Positions 23,263 to 34,188 of a stretch of DNA of 64,000 nt are shown piece after piece; the stretch's first letter is position 1; each line of letters begins with the position of its first letter. The stretch covers positions 5,456,001 to 5,520,000 of the forward strand of contig RQOL01000660.1 in NCBI GenBank assembly GCA_013076295.1, read 5' to 3'. The position numbers and the translations under genes are program-made. Origin of the DNA: Sanderia malayensis. Lineage: Eukaryota; Cnidaria; Scyphozoa; Semaeostomeae; Pelagiidae. The notes under the pieces were generated by a model. That model worked only from the letters and a program-made list of their open reading frames with translations, searched no databases and had not been told where the DNA came from.

Positions 23263-24240
23263 TCAAGCGTTTTTCATTAAGGCCCTATCAACTTGCTGCT
23301 GTAAAAAATCACCTGCAGAAATTGGCTCATACTTTGGAACTGCCTCTTCTGCATCAGCAAACTTTTCCATGGGTGACAAAATTGAATCTGGACTTGGTCC
23401 TGTAAAACAGACCAAAGACAACCGCTCGCGACTGCAGGTCGCATTGGAGGGAATTACAACACGGTGAAGATTTGACTTCCAGTGATCATTTGTCCATCTT
23501 TGCATCGAATTACCAACATTTATAACAAATGAATTTTCAACTAATTCCACAGGAACCCAGCTTTCATTTTCAGAATTAAAAACTTCAAGACCACCAACTT
23601 TATCGTCTTGCTTTAATATTGTAATCACTTGATAATCATTATGAGCACCATAACGCATTTGATTCAACATTCTTGCTGCACCAACTTCGTTTTGTTTCAT
23701 CGAAGAATAATAAGCAAGACGTAGGAATAAATCCGGGTGCTCATAATAAGGTTTGAAATAATCTTTAGGCAATCCCAATGCAAGTGATGATATTTCCATT
23801 ATTGTGGATAACAGACGATTCATTTCTTTCCAGTAACGCTGAATCGTTATGTTAAACTCACTGGGGAAATCTGGCACAATATTTGCATCGGATGCTCCAT
23901 ATTGAAAGGAAAGAGTTTCAATGAGATCAGTTGGTTGTTGTTCATTAGAAGGGCTCAAAGTCCGTGATACACTCTCAATACCAACTGGAACATAACCAAC
24001 CTTCCCGTAGCCTTCACGCAAGCAACTTTTCATTTTATGTTCTAATTTTTGGCGAAAGAACTCCTTGGCTTTCATCCGAAGTTCTTCAACAATTCCCTCT
24101 GACACGCCATGGCCTACAATTGTCACGAATCCCGACGATTGAAAAGCCTCGTCCCATTTCTTAACTACTTCTTCTCTATCTTTTTGCGTTGCATCACTTT
24201 TAATAAAAGCAGACATATCAATAATGCTAATACTGCCCAT
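23263..24240 (-). CDS. 2-oxoglutarate/Fe(II) oxygenase, isopenicillin-N-synthase-like
   Basis: Taken from MGSISIIDMS, where the DIOX_N homology begins; the frame is open 126 bases further upstream but that part looks non-coding. It encodes 325 aa. DIOX_N domain at about 4-125, and the 2OG-FeII_Oxy core at about 170-280. Iron ligands are His200 and Asp202 (GAHNDYQ) and His259 (NLHRVV), and the 2-oxoglutarate pair is Arg273/Ser275 (RERLSL). All catalytic residues are present, so an active enzyme is expected. The substrate cannot be told from sequence. It has a plant/fungal/bacterial-like layout also known in several invertebrates and is intronless here. Confidence 0.9.
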   Translation of the reverse strand: MGSISIIDMSAFIKSDATQKDREEVVKKWDEAFQSSGFVTIVGHGVSEGIVEELRMKAKEFFRQKLEHKMKSCLREGYGKVGYVPVGIESVSRTLSPSNEQQPTDLIETLSFQYGASDANIVPDFPSEFNITIQRYWKEMNRLLSTIMEISSLALGLPKDYFKPYYEHPDLFLRLAYYSSMKQNEVGAARMLNQMRYGAHNDYQVITILKQDDKVGGLEVFNSENESWVPVELVENSFVINVGNSMQRWTNDHWKSNLHRVVIPSNATCSRERLSLVCFTGPSPDSILSPMEKFADAEEAVPKYEPISAGDFLQQQVDRALMKNA

Positions 24241-24393
24241 ATCCAAATATCGAAATAAAACAAAATCTTCTAATAACGTATTCAAAAATGAATTCAATAA
24301 ATTTGTTTGCGGTTGGCTTGGTTTGGTTCGGTGGTGCTGTAAAAAAATGCAATTACTTGTTTTCACTTCTCACAAGGATACGCTGGGTAGTTC

Positions 24394-25165
24394 CAGTGGC
24401 GGCGCCAGGGGGGGGAATGGGGGGGACTAGTCCCCCCCACTTTCTCAGAAAGATGGTCTCTGAGATTCATGCAAATCCGATGAGAAAATTGGAGGGGGGG
24501 GGGGGTAGGCCTACGTTCTACGTATTGGACATGTAAAACTTTCATATTTGAAATCATATATCAGCTTAAAATCCAAAGAGCATTAAGGCGTCTCCCGTGA
24601 ATTCCCATTTTGGAAGGGAATTCTCCGACGTTTTTCGACGTCCAACGCTGCTATCAACGGGTGTTGTTTCAAAACATTTTCGCTGAGATTGACTCTTGTA
24701 ACTATACCCATTTCTTATTTTTCTGTTAAGGTTTTTTGTGTTGTTCTAATAATGTGTGCGAAAAGAGAAATCAAAGGATCCTAAGCCATTTTGAAACCTC
24801 AGATTGATTTTACAGCGCCCAGGGCCGGTTCCAGAAAATTTTCTTCGGGGGGTGTAAGCTCTTATGTACCGAGCAATTTAAAAAAAACCTTACCACAAAA
24901 CCATATAAACTTTCGCAACATAATTTTACCGACCAAAAATCGAAATTTACCGAGTAAATCGCTAAAACTCAATTCTTGGGGGGGGTGTCACACCCCCCCA
25001 CACCCCCCCATGGAACCGGCCCTGACAGCGCCCCCAGACCCCCAGCTGTTTTGGGCAACGGCCTCCGGCCTTGTACCCCTAGAACAGCAGGACACAATTT
25101 TTAAAAACTTCTTGCCCGCCCCCGAAAAAATCCCCCCCACTTTTTTGGAGCTGGCGCCGCCACTG
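24394..25165. mobile_element. Outer hAT-type non-autonomous element
   Basis: The terminal inverted repeats are CAGTGGCGGCGCCA and its complement. Both ends are flanked by the 8-bp duplication GGTAGTTC (24386-24393 and 25166-25173). The 8-bp duplication and CAGTGG-type ends are hAT features. No transposase frame. It is interrupted by the inner element at 24820. Confidence 0.9.
24820..25024. mobile_element. Inner hAT-type MITE nested in the outer one
   Basis: 205 bp with ends CAGGGCCGGTTCCA and the inverse, flanked by the 8-bp duplication ACAGCGCC (24812-24819 and 25025-25032). It inserted after the outer element, which it splits. Confidence 0.92.
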
Positions 25166-25628
25166 GGTAGTTCTAATCGTTGTCCCCGGTGACTTAATTT
25201 GCATTACTTTTCATTGTAACTATTCTATTGTATCAAAGTCAAAGGCACTGTTGTGCAGCATGAAACAGAATTTGGTGAGCGTGTGAACAGAAACAAATCC
25301 TTTTATGCAATCCTTTCAATTTGGGCGTTCACAAATATGCCCATAACACACAGATGGTTTTACAAATATCATCATGAGAATTTTATTTATGTTGCCAGTA
25401 TTTGCAAAACCCTTGGCAAAAACATCTGCTCTCTGCTCTACCAACTATCCATGCCACCACAGAGTGTGATAACCACATCATACCTTTACAGTATTAAATG
25501 TGCCCACAACTAAGGAAAAGGGGACTTTTTCAATATTTTCTTGAATGGTTTTGATGTAAACTTTTCCCTAGCCAATAAATTGTGCCACGTAATCAACTGA
25601 ACTTCGCTTTTACTTTGGCCCTATAGAA

Positions 25629-25919
25629 ATGGGTTCTATTGTAAAATGTCTGGCCGGAATTCTTTCGAAACGTTGCATTGCATACAGTGGTAAAATTGAC
25701 GTTGTATCAACAGTTGAATTGAAGGAGAAGATATCTCGTTTTATTCCACCAGATTCCGATTCAATAGTACAAATCATCAAAAGGCGTCACTTACAGGGCC
25801 TTGTTTGGAAAAGATGCTGCCTTCAAGATATCGAAGCTATTTCGCATGAAGAAAATGGTTGGAAGAAGAAATTCATCCTGATTGAAGACAGAATCGGAGA
25901 CCACAACAAACGAAGATGA
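25629..25919 (+). CDS. Hypothetical small protein, possibly frameshifted
   Basis: A 96-aa frame starting MGSIVKCLAGILSKRC, with no recognised domain. Just before its stop, the next frame reads on as an acidic tail (NEDDESDWDVSHFLSDNDS) to a stop at 25985. One base change could therefore join them into a protein of about 115 aa with an acidic end. It may be a decayed gene fragment. Confidence 0.3.
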   Translation: MGSIVKCLAGILSKRCIAYSGKIDVVSTVELKEKISRFIPPDSDSIVQIIKRRHLQGLVWKRCCLQDIEAISHEENGWKKKFILIEDRIGDHNKRR

Positions 25920-26534
25920 TGAAAGTGATTGGGATGTTTCTCATTTCCTCTCAGATAATGATTCTGTTGTTGATTGGCTGCTGTAATAAGAACGACTACA
26001 GTAGGTACCTATTATAACATTGAGCAAAGTCAATTAGCAAAAAGTAAATTGGGGAAAGGAGAGTTTAAACGGAAAAATACACATGAAATCCATCTAAGAG
26101 CGCCACGAAAAGCTATAAAACGCATCTTACGCATATTTGAAATTGTAAGTGCGCCATTTTGATGACGTCACGAGGACTTTAAATAGCAATAACTGGTTAT
26201 CCACAAGCCTGACAAAGTTGATCCTTTAGAACTTTCTGCTCCTATTACAATGCTAAATAAGATGATTTTTCAAAGTACGGGGCTCAAATTTTTGATGACC
26301 GGGCAAAATGATATCATCAGTCACGTGGTTTCTATTGTTTTAAAAAATGTGTCCAAGGCTGATACTCACCAAGTTGTTTAGTATGCGCCGATCTGCTTCT
26401 CATCATCAAAGTTAAAAAATCAAGCATCAAGCTCATCGTGTGCGAGAAAATCGATAATAAAGCCAAAATGCAAAAAATATTTTCAAAGCCAAACATGTTC
26501 CCAAAACTCCATTTCTGGATTCGGATAATCCAAG

Positions 26535-26582
26535 CTGGCAACCTTGGTCCATAATTGTTTAATTATGGACCAGGGTTGCCAG
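26535..26582. repeat. Near-perfect 22-bp hairpin
   Basis: The arms CTGGCAACCTTGGTCC...AATT and the inverse are separated by GTTT, with one mismatch. It may be a decayed mobile-element end or a structured RNA; no terminator role is implied in an animal genome. Confidence 0.8.
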
Positions 26583-27409
26583 TTTGATGGCAGGGGACCA
26601 GGGGACCTTTGTTGGCAGGAGATGAAAGACCCGTCAATTGACAGGGATATTGGAGATGACCAACCCAATGGGTATACCACGGCGGGATACGATTATTATC
26701 AACCCGTTAACACTTGGCAGTGTGCAAAAGACAATGGATGGATGATTTTTTACATGGCTATTACTAAAAGCGGGAACGAGAAACGACCTGGGGAACGAAT
26801 TATCCTCGGAGCGATCGTTCTCAAGTAAATTCTTTCCCCGGTAGTTGCCCGGTTTGTTCCCCACTCCCGTTTTAGCAATAGTCATCATTTTTTTCCATGT
26901 TACGCGATCTGTTTTTAGCATGGCAGTCCAATATAAAAAACAGTGATAGAAAAAAGTAATCGTGTGACCCGGCCTTACGATATGTATCATGCGAAATGAC
27001 AAAGGCCAAAGGCCAAAGGACACGTGGCATATTTCAAGACTGCTGCCAATTCCCTTGACGATTTTGAGAGACGTGGCATTGTGAGATACAAGACATAAAT
27101 GGGACTATAAAAGAAAAAAGTCTGAGTCTGACTGAATATTCGTTTCATTTTTTCATTTCATTTCATTTTACATTTTTTACCCACGGTAACCCCGTCAATC
27201 AAAATAGACTGCTTTACAGGGGGCCGTGCAAAAAACTACAAAATTACATATTAAAAACTTACTTACAAAATTTCGGAAATAAATAGTCTAATAATAAATA
27301 ATCTAATCTATAAATACGTATTTGATCGTATTTGATACGTATTTGATACTATAAATAAGTTGATGCTACATAAAAGAAAAGTAGCTTTTTGTCGAATAGC
27401 TTTTTGTGA

Positions 27410-27440
27410 TGCGAATGTAGCATCAGATGCTACATTCGCA
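27410..27440. repeat. Perfect 15-bp palindrome
   Basis: TGCGAATGTAGCATC, one spacer base, then its exact inverse. It lies about 110 bp before the start codon of the secreted protein gene, so it falls in that gene's promoter or 5' leader. Confidence 0.85.
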
Positions 27441-27547
27441 GTTTCACCACAGTCTCATTTGTGCATGTACACGCGAAAGACGCGATACAACCATTGAAGC
27501 AGTTCTATATACACAGCTCTATTCAGTGCTTCAACTTCCAGGCCAGA

Positions 27548-29181
27548 ATGAAGACATTTTACCTCGTCATTGCTTTGCTCTTGCAAATTCAGTTTGCAAT
27601 CAGTGGCTCTCCGGTAAGTTTACCTAATAATTTTTACTTATATTTTGAAGCATTTCAAAACGCCAAATTCACCATTTACTTTTTATAAAAGCTTTCCTTT
27701 ACTTTTCATTCGATATTAAAACCCTGTGCATATGTAGCTTCTTATTTGAACTTTTAAAGTCATATTTGGACTATGTGCACACCAAAGTGGATCCCTTTCG
27801 AACCGGCTTTTTCTTGATCCGATCCAAAATTTAGCTCGCGTGCGCACGAGAACAGATCCAAAAACCTTTCTGTGCAAAGTGCACTTTTGTGCATTCTTGC
27901 AAGCCTGCTTCGAATCGAGATCGCATAGAAATGGCGCACAAAAAGCAAAAAGAAACCAACTCGAAAATTATAACCCCGCATCATTTATTGGAAAGCTAGC
28001 CTAGGTTTCTCCTCCGTGCCTGTTTGAATCGGATCCAAGTGTTCACACGAGGCCAAAATGGATCGGATCCAAACTAGTACGGCTTCATTTTATTCGACTC
28101 TAATTTGTAAGGAGAGGAGATCAAAACTGAATCCGGTGGAGGTGGTATTATTGTGAGTAGCTAGACATTATTGTGTGTAGCAAGACCCATCCGTACCAGT
28201 TTGGGAACGGCTTTTGGTGCACAGCAGGTTCTAAGAAATATTTCCTACAAGACTATCGTCAAAACTCATCCCTATTCACGATTCTTTGGTTGAGGTTTCA
28301 AGTCTAGGCCCTAGGCTAGGTTTCTTACAAGAACACGTTCTGTGTCGTCACTGCTTGACTAAATGTTATCTAAGACATGACTTCTGATAACTTTTTTTGA
28401 CAATGATTGCTAATTTTAAAAAGGCTTGACAACATCTGTATCTTATCTATGTTAGTTTTCTTTTTAGAACATTACATTGACAACATGCAGCAAAATCAAA
28501 GCTGCGGACCCTAAAGCAGAGAGTGGTGTCTATACAATCCGCCTCCCCAGTGGTTTTCACAAGGTGTACTGCGAGATGGCAATCAATGGTGGTGGTTACA
28601 CATTCCTACGTCACGACTCACTTTCCCGCCTCACAAAAGCCGGTATGAGCCTCTTATTCACTAAACCACGCAATGTTTTGCTCCGCATCTCAAATCCAAA
28701 TGGTGCACAACCCTACACAGTCATAAGACAGTATACAAACACTGGAGGCCTCTCGGTTCAAATCAGCAGCTACATAGGATATACTCAGCCCAGCAATCAT
28801 CATCTTGGCCCTTATATTTTTTTGGGAACATTGCCAGCTGCCTCGGCAAGAAATAATAATATGCAAGGATTTTATTCAAACGACAAGTCAGTTGCTTTTA
28901 GGAACTGCGATAAAAATCCGAATGCATATTTTGCTTTCTTTTCCAACCCAAAAGAAAATGCACCATCCTCATATCTTACTTCTGATAATATATTCGAGAG
29001 ACAGGGTGTTGCAGTGAAATGGAGAGGTACAGCCCGTAGACCATATTCAGGCCGTCGCATGCCGCTTGACTATTTTCTGTTCACAGAGCTGTTTTTTGGT
29101 GGTTGTGGTTGTTACACTTCCAGTGACAGATGGTTGACAGCTAATAACCCTGCTGTTGGTACTGCTATTGGAATCCGTTAA
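27548..29181 (+). CDS. Secreted fibrinogen-C-like protein, two exons
   Basis: Exon 27548-27613 encodes a signal peptide (MKTFYLVIALLLQIQFAISG). Exon 28468-29181 follows after a phase-0 GT-AG intron, giving 259 aa. The mature part opens with CSKIKAADPKAESGVYTI, then KVYCEM and NGGGYTFLRHD. This is the opening of fibrinogen-related and intelectin-like lectin domains (GVYxI...VYCxM...GGGYTF). The rest lacks the usual fibrinogen calcium site and ends in GGCGCYTSSDRW. An extracellular recognition or matrix role is likely, but the ligand is unknown. A fragment of its 3' coding end lies at 33450-33576. Confidence 0.85.
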
Positions 29182-29379
29182 AGGACATTCACAACAGCAA
29201 ACATTTATGACTCACATCCTGAGATACCACTTATACTTCATATACTTTTTCGTTTTTATGCTGAGTACCATATCATGTACTAAGTGTACTTAAATTGTTT
29301 CCTATTACTGATTATCGCTGCATTTACTTCACATCGTATTGTTTTCTGCGCCTTTTGTCTGACACATTATGTAAAACTA

Positions 29380-30330
29380 CCGTATTTCCTCTAATTAGCG
29401 CCGACCCTCTTTTAACCGCCCCCTCCAATAAGCGCCCACCCTAAAATCAGCAAGTGTGAAGTTAGCCTCTATTAACCGCCCAGGATGGTTAATAGAATTC
29501 TTACATTTTCATTGTTTGGTTTAAATAATAACATAGAAACTCTTTAAAGCTGGAAAAACACCTTCATCGGGTCGTGAGCATTTGGAAAATTCAATTCAAT
29601 TCAATTTCATTCATTCAAGCTTTTAATTACAGGATAAGGATTAACTTAATTAAATACAAAAATATAAAGCTTAGGGCAAATAAAAAGAATTCGGAGGAGC
29701 TATCGAGTTATTTACCCTATTATTCTGCTTGCATCTACTATAAAGAAATTGTAAAAGATTTAAATTTTTCAATCAAATTTTAACAAAACTAAGAAAAGTT
29801 ACAAAGAACATAAACATAAGACAAAAAAGAAAAGGAAATAAGAATAAAAATAAGGAAAAAAAAAAGAAAATGTCAAAAACCATCAATATATGCTCATAAA
29901 TTGATCGAAACAAGATTTTTTATGCATCCAAGTTTCTTAAATTATTTGTTGGCTAACATTAGCCATGAATCCATTTTTTTAAAGCTGTAACAAAATGATA
30001 TTTATTTTTGGATTGTTTTATGTCGAGAGGAATATCATTCCATAGTTTAACTCCTTTGTTTACTATTGACATGCCTTTAAAATTGGTCCTTATTGAAGGT
30101 TGCGAGAAAAAGCCAGAAAAAGCAATGCAGTCAAGATCAGCAGTTGAATTTGATCTTGACTGCTTGGTATATTGAATAAAATTCTGAACTATATAATATA
30201 ATTCTTTTGTTTTTGAGGTTGCTTAATTTTAAAATTTCAGGACTGTCAAATAAGCGCCACCTCTAATAATCGCCCTCACAATTTTTCAAAATATTTAATA
30301 AGCGCCTGGGCGCTTATTAGAGGAAATACT
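29380..30330. mobile_element. TIR element carrying a non-LTR RT tail
   Basis: Left end CCGTATTTCCTCTAATTAGC and right end GCGCTTATTAGAGGAAATAC are inverted and lie next to TA. Inside is a minus-strand reverse-transcriptase tail. The right-hand part, read on the minus strand, matches the MITE at 52699-52927 across the TIR-to-RT junction, so this is a shared composite and not two independent insertions. Confidence 0.75.
29585..30245 (-). pseudogene. 3' end of a non-LTR retrotransposon RT frame
   Basis: From about 30200 down to a stop at 29959 the minus strand reads without interruption through QPSIRTNFKGMSIVNKG, GVKLWNDIPLDIK and FVTALKKWIHG. This is the typical C-terminal tail of LINE reverse transcriptases. 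Upstream, [15 protein letters not shown] is in another frame. A GAATT/GAATG-type simple tail lies at about 29589-29617, as at LINE 3' ends. It is truncated and non-functional. Confidence 0.75.
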
Positions 30331-30996
30331 ATATACACAATGTCAATTTATGGTTAGACTTTGGCTCTTTATAGCAGGGGAACCCATTGTCATATTACTA
30401 TCCCATTATCGTCAAATTTTATGTCTCGCCATAAATTCAGCAACAACAACGTCAGCACCATTGAAGAACACTTGTCATCTTGGTGTAAGGCCCCGTTTAC
30501 ACGGTACCGTGCAAATATTTGTCCGCTCAAGTTGTCAACTCGACTTCTTTCTAACAGGACAAGTTTTTGCACGGCTATCAGGACAAATTTTTGTATGGAT
30601 TTGGCTGATCTCCTGTAAACGCAACCCCTATACGTACAAAAACTTGAGCGGCTAAAAACTTGGCCGGCCTTAATGTCGATCCAGTTGTCAAAGCCATCGG
30701 AACTATGCGGCTGCGCAGCTAATTGCGGAATTGCGGAGCTAATAGCGACCCATGTTGCTTAGCCTCGTTTCAGCAACCACAACGTCGACCTGAATATTAA
30801 CCTTGACATTGAGACTCCTTAGCTAGATTTTGGGATTTCAGAAATAATAGATTTCAGCAGACTAATCAAGAGAAGTTGTAGTTGTACGCTGAGTTTGAAG
30901 ATAAGATCAAAGATAAAATTAAAAATCTTTGTTTGTGTGACTTTACCGTGAAAACAAAACAAAAACAAAACAGAGGAATAAATACAGAAATCTGAG
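30331..30996. other. Spacer with a MITE-like stretch at about 30488-30670
   Basis: CCCCGTTTACACGGTACCG at one end and CTGTAAACGCAACCCC at the other suggest a decayed inverted-repeat element. A related TTTACACGGTACAAG occurs near 20142. No gene. Confidence 0.35.
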
Positions 30997-32950
30997 GCCT
31001 GGATTTTCTAGACCTGGATTACTTTTAATACTCCCTGCTAAAAACAATAAAATACATAATGATGGTGCAAATGTCCCCACGACAAGAAAGCAACTCCTGT
31101 GCTCTTGTTAAACTAAAAGTGGCGTTTTTTGGGCCTTCGCGTTTCTGACCCTGAATAAAAGTTAATAACCAGTACATAAGCCAACCAAAGATCGTTTTCC
31201 CAATTTTTCTGAAAAGATTACTTCCATTGATGAATTGATTAAAAATAAAACCAGCATGGGGCTAAACGGAGGAGGATTTGAGGCTATGCGCTGGCTCGAA
31301 TTGCGAACCGACAAACAAACAGAACAGACAAACACACAAGACTTTTTCTCGAAAAGGACTCGATGATAAACTGCTGCGCAGACGCTACGCTACGCAGCAA
31401 CAAAAATGATGTTCAAAAAATTATATCACATTCAATAAAAATGCCATACAATACCATAAATGAAACACTTTCAGTAGGGTGTTCCTCGATATAAAAATAT
31501 TTTTCTAAATTATCCTTAATCGAGCCCAATCGAAGTGGTATTTATCAAACACCTGGAAGCCTAGGCCTGAGAAAAGTGAAACAGAAATATAAGCTGTGTC
31601 AATGTCTTCAATGAAAACATAAGGAATCAGAGATCTTTGCAGTGCGACTAGTGAAATACTCTTTACGACGGCTTTGCCTAGGCCTTTTCCACGATGTGCT
31701 GGAAGAGTTTGCAAAGCAGCTATGGCTCCATCCCATGAAACCATGGCCCATGCCACTGGTGAGCTTGAGCCCACTGGGAACGCACCAATTGCTAACTTCA
31801 TATTTGCGCTAGCTGTATAGCGAACCATTGACATTTCATCGGCAAATTTCCAATGTTTTATTGCATACAACGTTTCATCAATGGACATTGGTCTAACTTC
31901 ATATCCGCTCACTTGACTCACGGCAGATGTAAATTTATAAAAAGTGGGATCTTTGAGAACGGCAAAAAAACAACATGAACTTTGTTCTCTCTTTATTCTA
32001 CAACCGATTATTTCTTCTGCAACATTCATTTCAAACTCTCCTCTTATGCTCTCCTCTATAAAATGGCGACGTCTGTTTCCCGCATCAGTTGCTGTATCCA
32101 TTTCCTTAACATAACGAAATGTTTCTTGCCATAGTCGGTTGTTTTGTTTCCAGGCACGCTCCTTATCTTCTCCACCTTTCAAGTCAAACACAGTTACAGT
32201 AGTTGTAATGTTGACAATTTCTTTCATTGCAAAATCTTCCATCTCTGGAAAAATTTTTAATCCAAGCTCCAAGAAAAAAACTGAAGAATCATCTTCATCA
32301 ACTTCGTTGTTGACAATTTTGAGAACTCGTCCTTCCCACATTTTATCCTTAAACACCAAAAAACCGTAATATGGCAACAACTCAAATTTTCCATCAGTTA
32401 CTTTCAAGAGTAACTTTTCTTTTAGTTGGTCGATATCTTTCTGACTAAGTTCATATTGTGTGCTGTTACAATCAAGTTGTGTGTCACCTTTTTGATTCAT
32501 GTTGGAAAATAGTCCCCTTGATCTTCATAAAGCTCCAACTTTGTCAGTAGGCTGCAAACGAAAAGTTGATCAGAATTTTTTATTTTTCGTTTGAATTTTT
32601 CAAATCAAATCAAATCAAATCGGTAACACTAACAGGTATTTTTTGCTTGGTTCTGTTGTATTCACTATTAGATGCCTCAACTATTGATTGAAAATAAAAT
32701 TTTGTCGAATCTGAATCTTGTCTTGAATCTTGTCCTGGCGACATTAAAATCTGGCGCTTCAATCCAAGGCAAGGCAAGCCAAGCCAATCCCCCTTTCAAA
32801 AATAACAAATTACCATCTAACTTACCAGAAATTATTGCATCTGTTTTGAAATAGTTTTCTTGTGCGATTAGACTTCTGCAAAGTGCGAACTGAATTTTGA
32901 GATCGGAAGAACTTGATAACAATTGATTGTTGATTCTTGTTGTTCTTATA
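30997..32950. repeat. Direct segmental duplication, copy A
   Basis: About 1.95 kb matches 34189-36195 in the same orientation. The match covers the GNAT gene, both flanks, a CAAAT microsatellite (about 32603) and a stretch with TTGTCTTGAATCTTGTCCTG. Small insertions separate the copies. Confidence 0.88.
31505..32500 (-). CDS. GLYAT-like GNAT N-acyltransferase, copy 2
   Basis: Single-exon frame of 331 aa starting MNQKGDTQLDCNSTQYEL. It has the same layout as copy 1, with the acetyl-CoA loop HRGKGLGKAVV and SLFSGLGFQVFDK. Compared with copies 1 and 3 it lacks the GNNND stretch at about residue 68. The frame is intact. It lies in duplication copy A, so it arose together with copy 3. The substrate is unknown. 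Confidence 0.8.
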   Translation of the reverse strand: MNQKGDTQLDCNSTQYELSQKDIDQLKEKLLLKVTDGKFELLPYYGFLVFKDKMWEGRVLKIVNNEVDEDDSSVFFLELGLKIFPEMEDFAMKEIVNITTTVTVFDLKGGEDKERAWKQNNRLWQETFRYVKEMDTATDAGNRRRHFIEESIRGEFEMNVAEEIIGCRIKREQSSCCFFAVLKDPTFYKFTSAVSQVSGYEVRPMSIDETLYAIKHWKFADEMSMVRYTASANMKLAIGAFPVGSSSPVAWAMVSWDGAIAALQTLPAHRGKGLGKAVVKSISLVALQRSLIPYVFIEDIDTAYISVSLFSGLGFQVFDKYHFDWARLRII

Positions 32951-33449
32951 ATACCTCACCCGAGGTTTGTGGTTTGTCAGATTTTAAATTTGTAAACATG
33001 CAAATTTTGGAAGATGATCGGTGGACCCCACGACAACATGATCTTGAGACCCATCAGAAACGACAAACGGCCATGCGACCCCTGCTACACAAACTTCTCA
33101 ATTTCATTATTCTTCACTGTATGTATCGAAATTGTATCGAAATCAAGCCAGTGCTTTGAAAAATGCAGTTTTGTGAACATATGGACAGAAATAAACCATT
33201 GGCAAGTAACCAAATTGTTTGAAAAACAAGCATTGTCGCTACAAATCGCAGAGGTTTGTCATATTTTGAGCAAGACAAATGCGGTAGCGTCAATCGAATT
33301 CCTGTGGAACCACAGCATTGACATATCATCCTAATCCGAATTCGATTCTTTCAGAAGCATCACGCTATCCGAAACTAACCAGTAATAAAAAAGAACAATT
33401 TTAATTGAAATAAATAATATCCATTTGGCATTTGTGGGATTTGGAATTC
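32951..33449. other. Spacer between the duplication copies
   Basis: Short frames only; no recognised gene or element. Confidence 0.35.
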
Positions 33450-33576
33450 CCCGTAGACCATATTCAAACCGTCGCATGCCGCTTGACTATTTTCTGTTCA
33501 CTGAGCTTATTTTTGGTGGTTGTGGTTGTTACACTTCCAGTGACAGATGGCTGACATCAACAAACCTTGCCCTTGG
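33450..33576 (+). pseudogene. Fragment of the fibrinogen-like gene
   Basis: It matches 29034-29160 closely, through MPLDYFLFTEL and GGCGCYTSSDRW, and stops about 20 bases before the parental stop codon. It lacks the upstream exon part. Its right edge directly meets a hAT-type end at 33578. Confidence 0.88.
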
Positions 33577-33577
33577 T

Positions 33578-34186
33578 CAGTGGCGCAGATAGAAATATTT
33601 AGCGGGGGGGCAAAGACCAAAATTTTCCGACAAAAAGGTGTGTCTTTTGGGCGTGTCCACAAGGGCGCGCCCGAATTTAGGAAATTGTTCGATAAGACGT
33701 TTCTGAATATACACAGAGTTTAAACATGAAAGATGACAGTTAGTTGAGAAAAACACGAATTGGAAAATGAAATGTTTTGGTGATTATCATTTTCAAAAGG
33801 TTACAACAGAACAAAAACCAAAATAGAACATCGAAAACAAATTGATGAATAGTTTAATTGAAAAGGTTTCTTGTTTTTGCTTCAAGAAAGGGTTCTTGGA
33901 TCTTGCTTAATGGCAAGTTTGCCACTGTTTCGCGATTGATGGAGATCCATGCCATGTTTGAAAGACAAGACCCTGTTCATTCAGGGTACTTCAGAGATAC
34001 GTCGTGACTCTCTTTAAGCAGCTGAAAGATCGTTCGTCATGAGCTGACGATACTGGAAGAGTCAAGGCTATTTCTAGCAATTTGAAAATGTTTTCAAACT
34101 GTCATTTAAGATCATTTTCGAAAACTTTCCGACAAAATCTTAAATTTTCCGACAAAATGGCTCGAAAGCTCTGGTGGGGGGGGGCG
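33578..34186. mobile_element. hAT-like element, left end visible
   Basis: It starts CAGTGGCGCAGATAG, as the element at 47408 does, with an inner poly-G run and several TTTTCCGACAAA segments also seen there. A right end was not found; the element appears cut at the start of duplication copy B. Confidence 0.55.
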
Positions 34187-34188
34187 GT

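Larger units (their letters stand above)
25174..27547. other. Intergenic with one doubtful frame and two hairpins
   Basis: Apart from the entries at 25629, 26535 and 27410, nothing was recognised. The promoter of the fibrinogen-like gene is presumably just before 27548. Confidence 0.4.

Noticed and set aside
27780..28080. Inverted GGATCC-rich element in the intron of the fibrinogen-like gene
   Set aside because: Several GGATCCAAA and GATCCGATCC motifs suggest a MITE, but no clear ends or target duplication could be placed.
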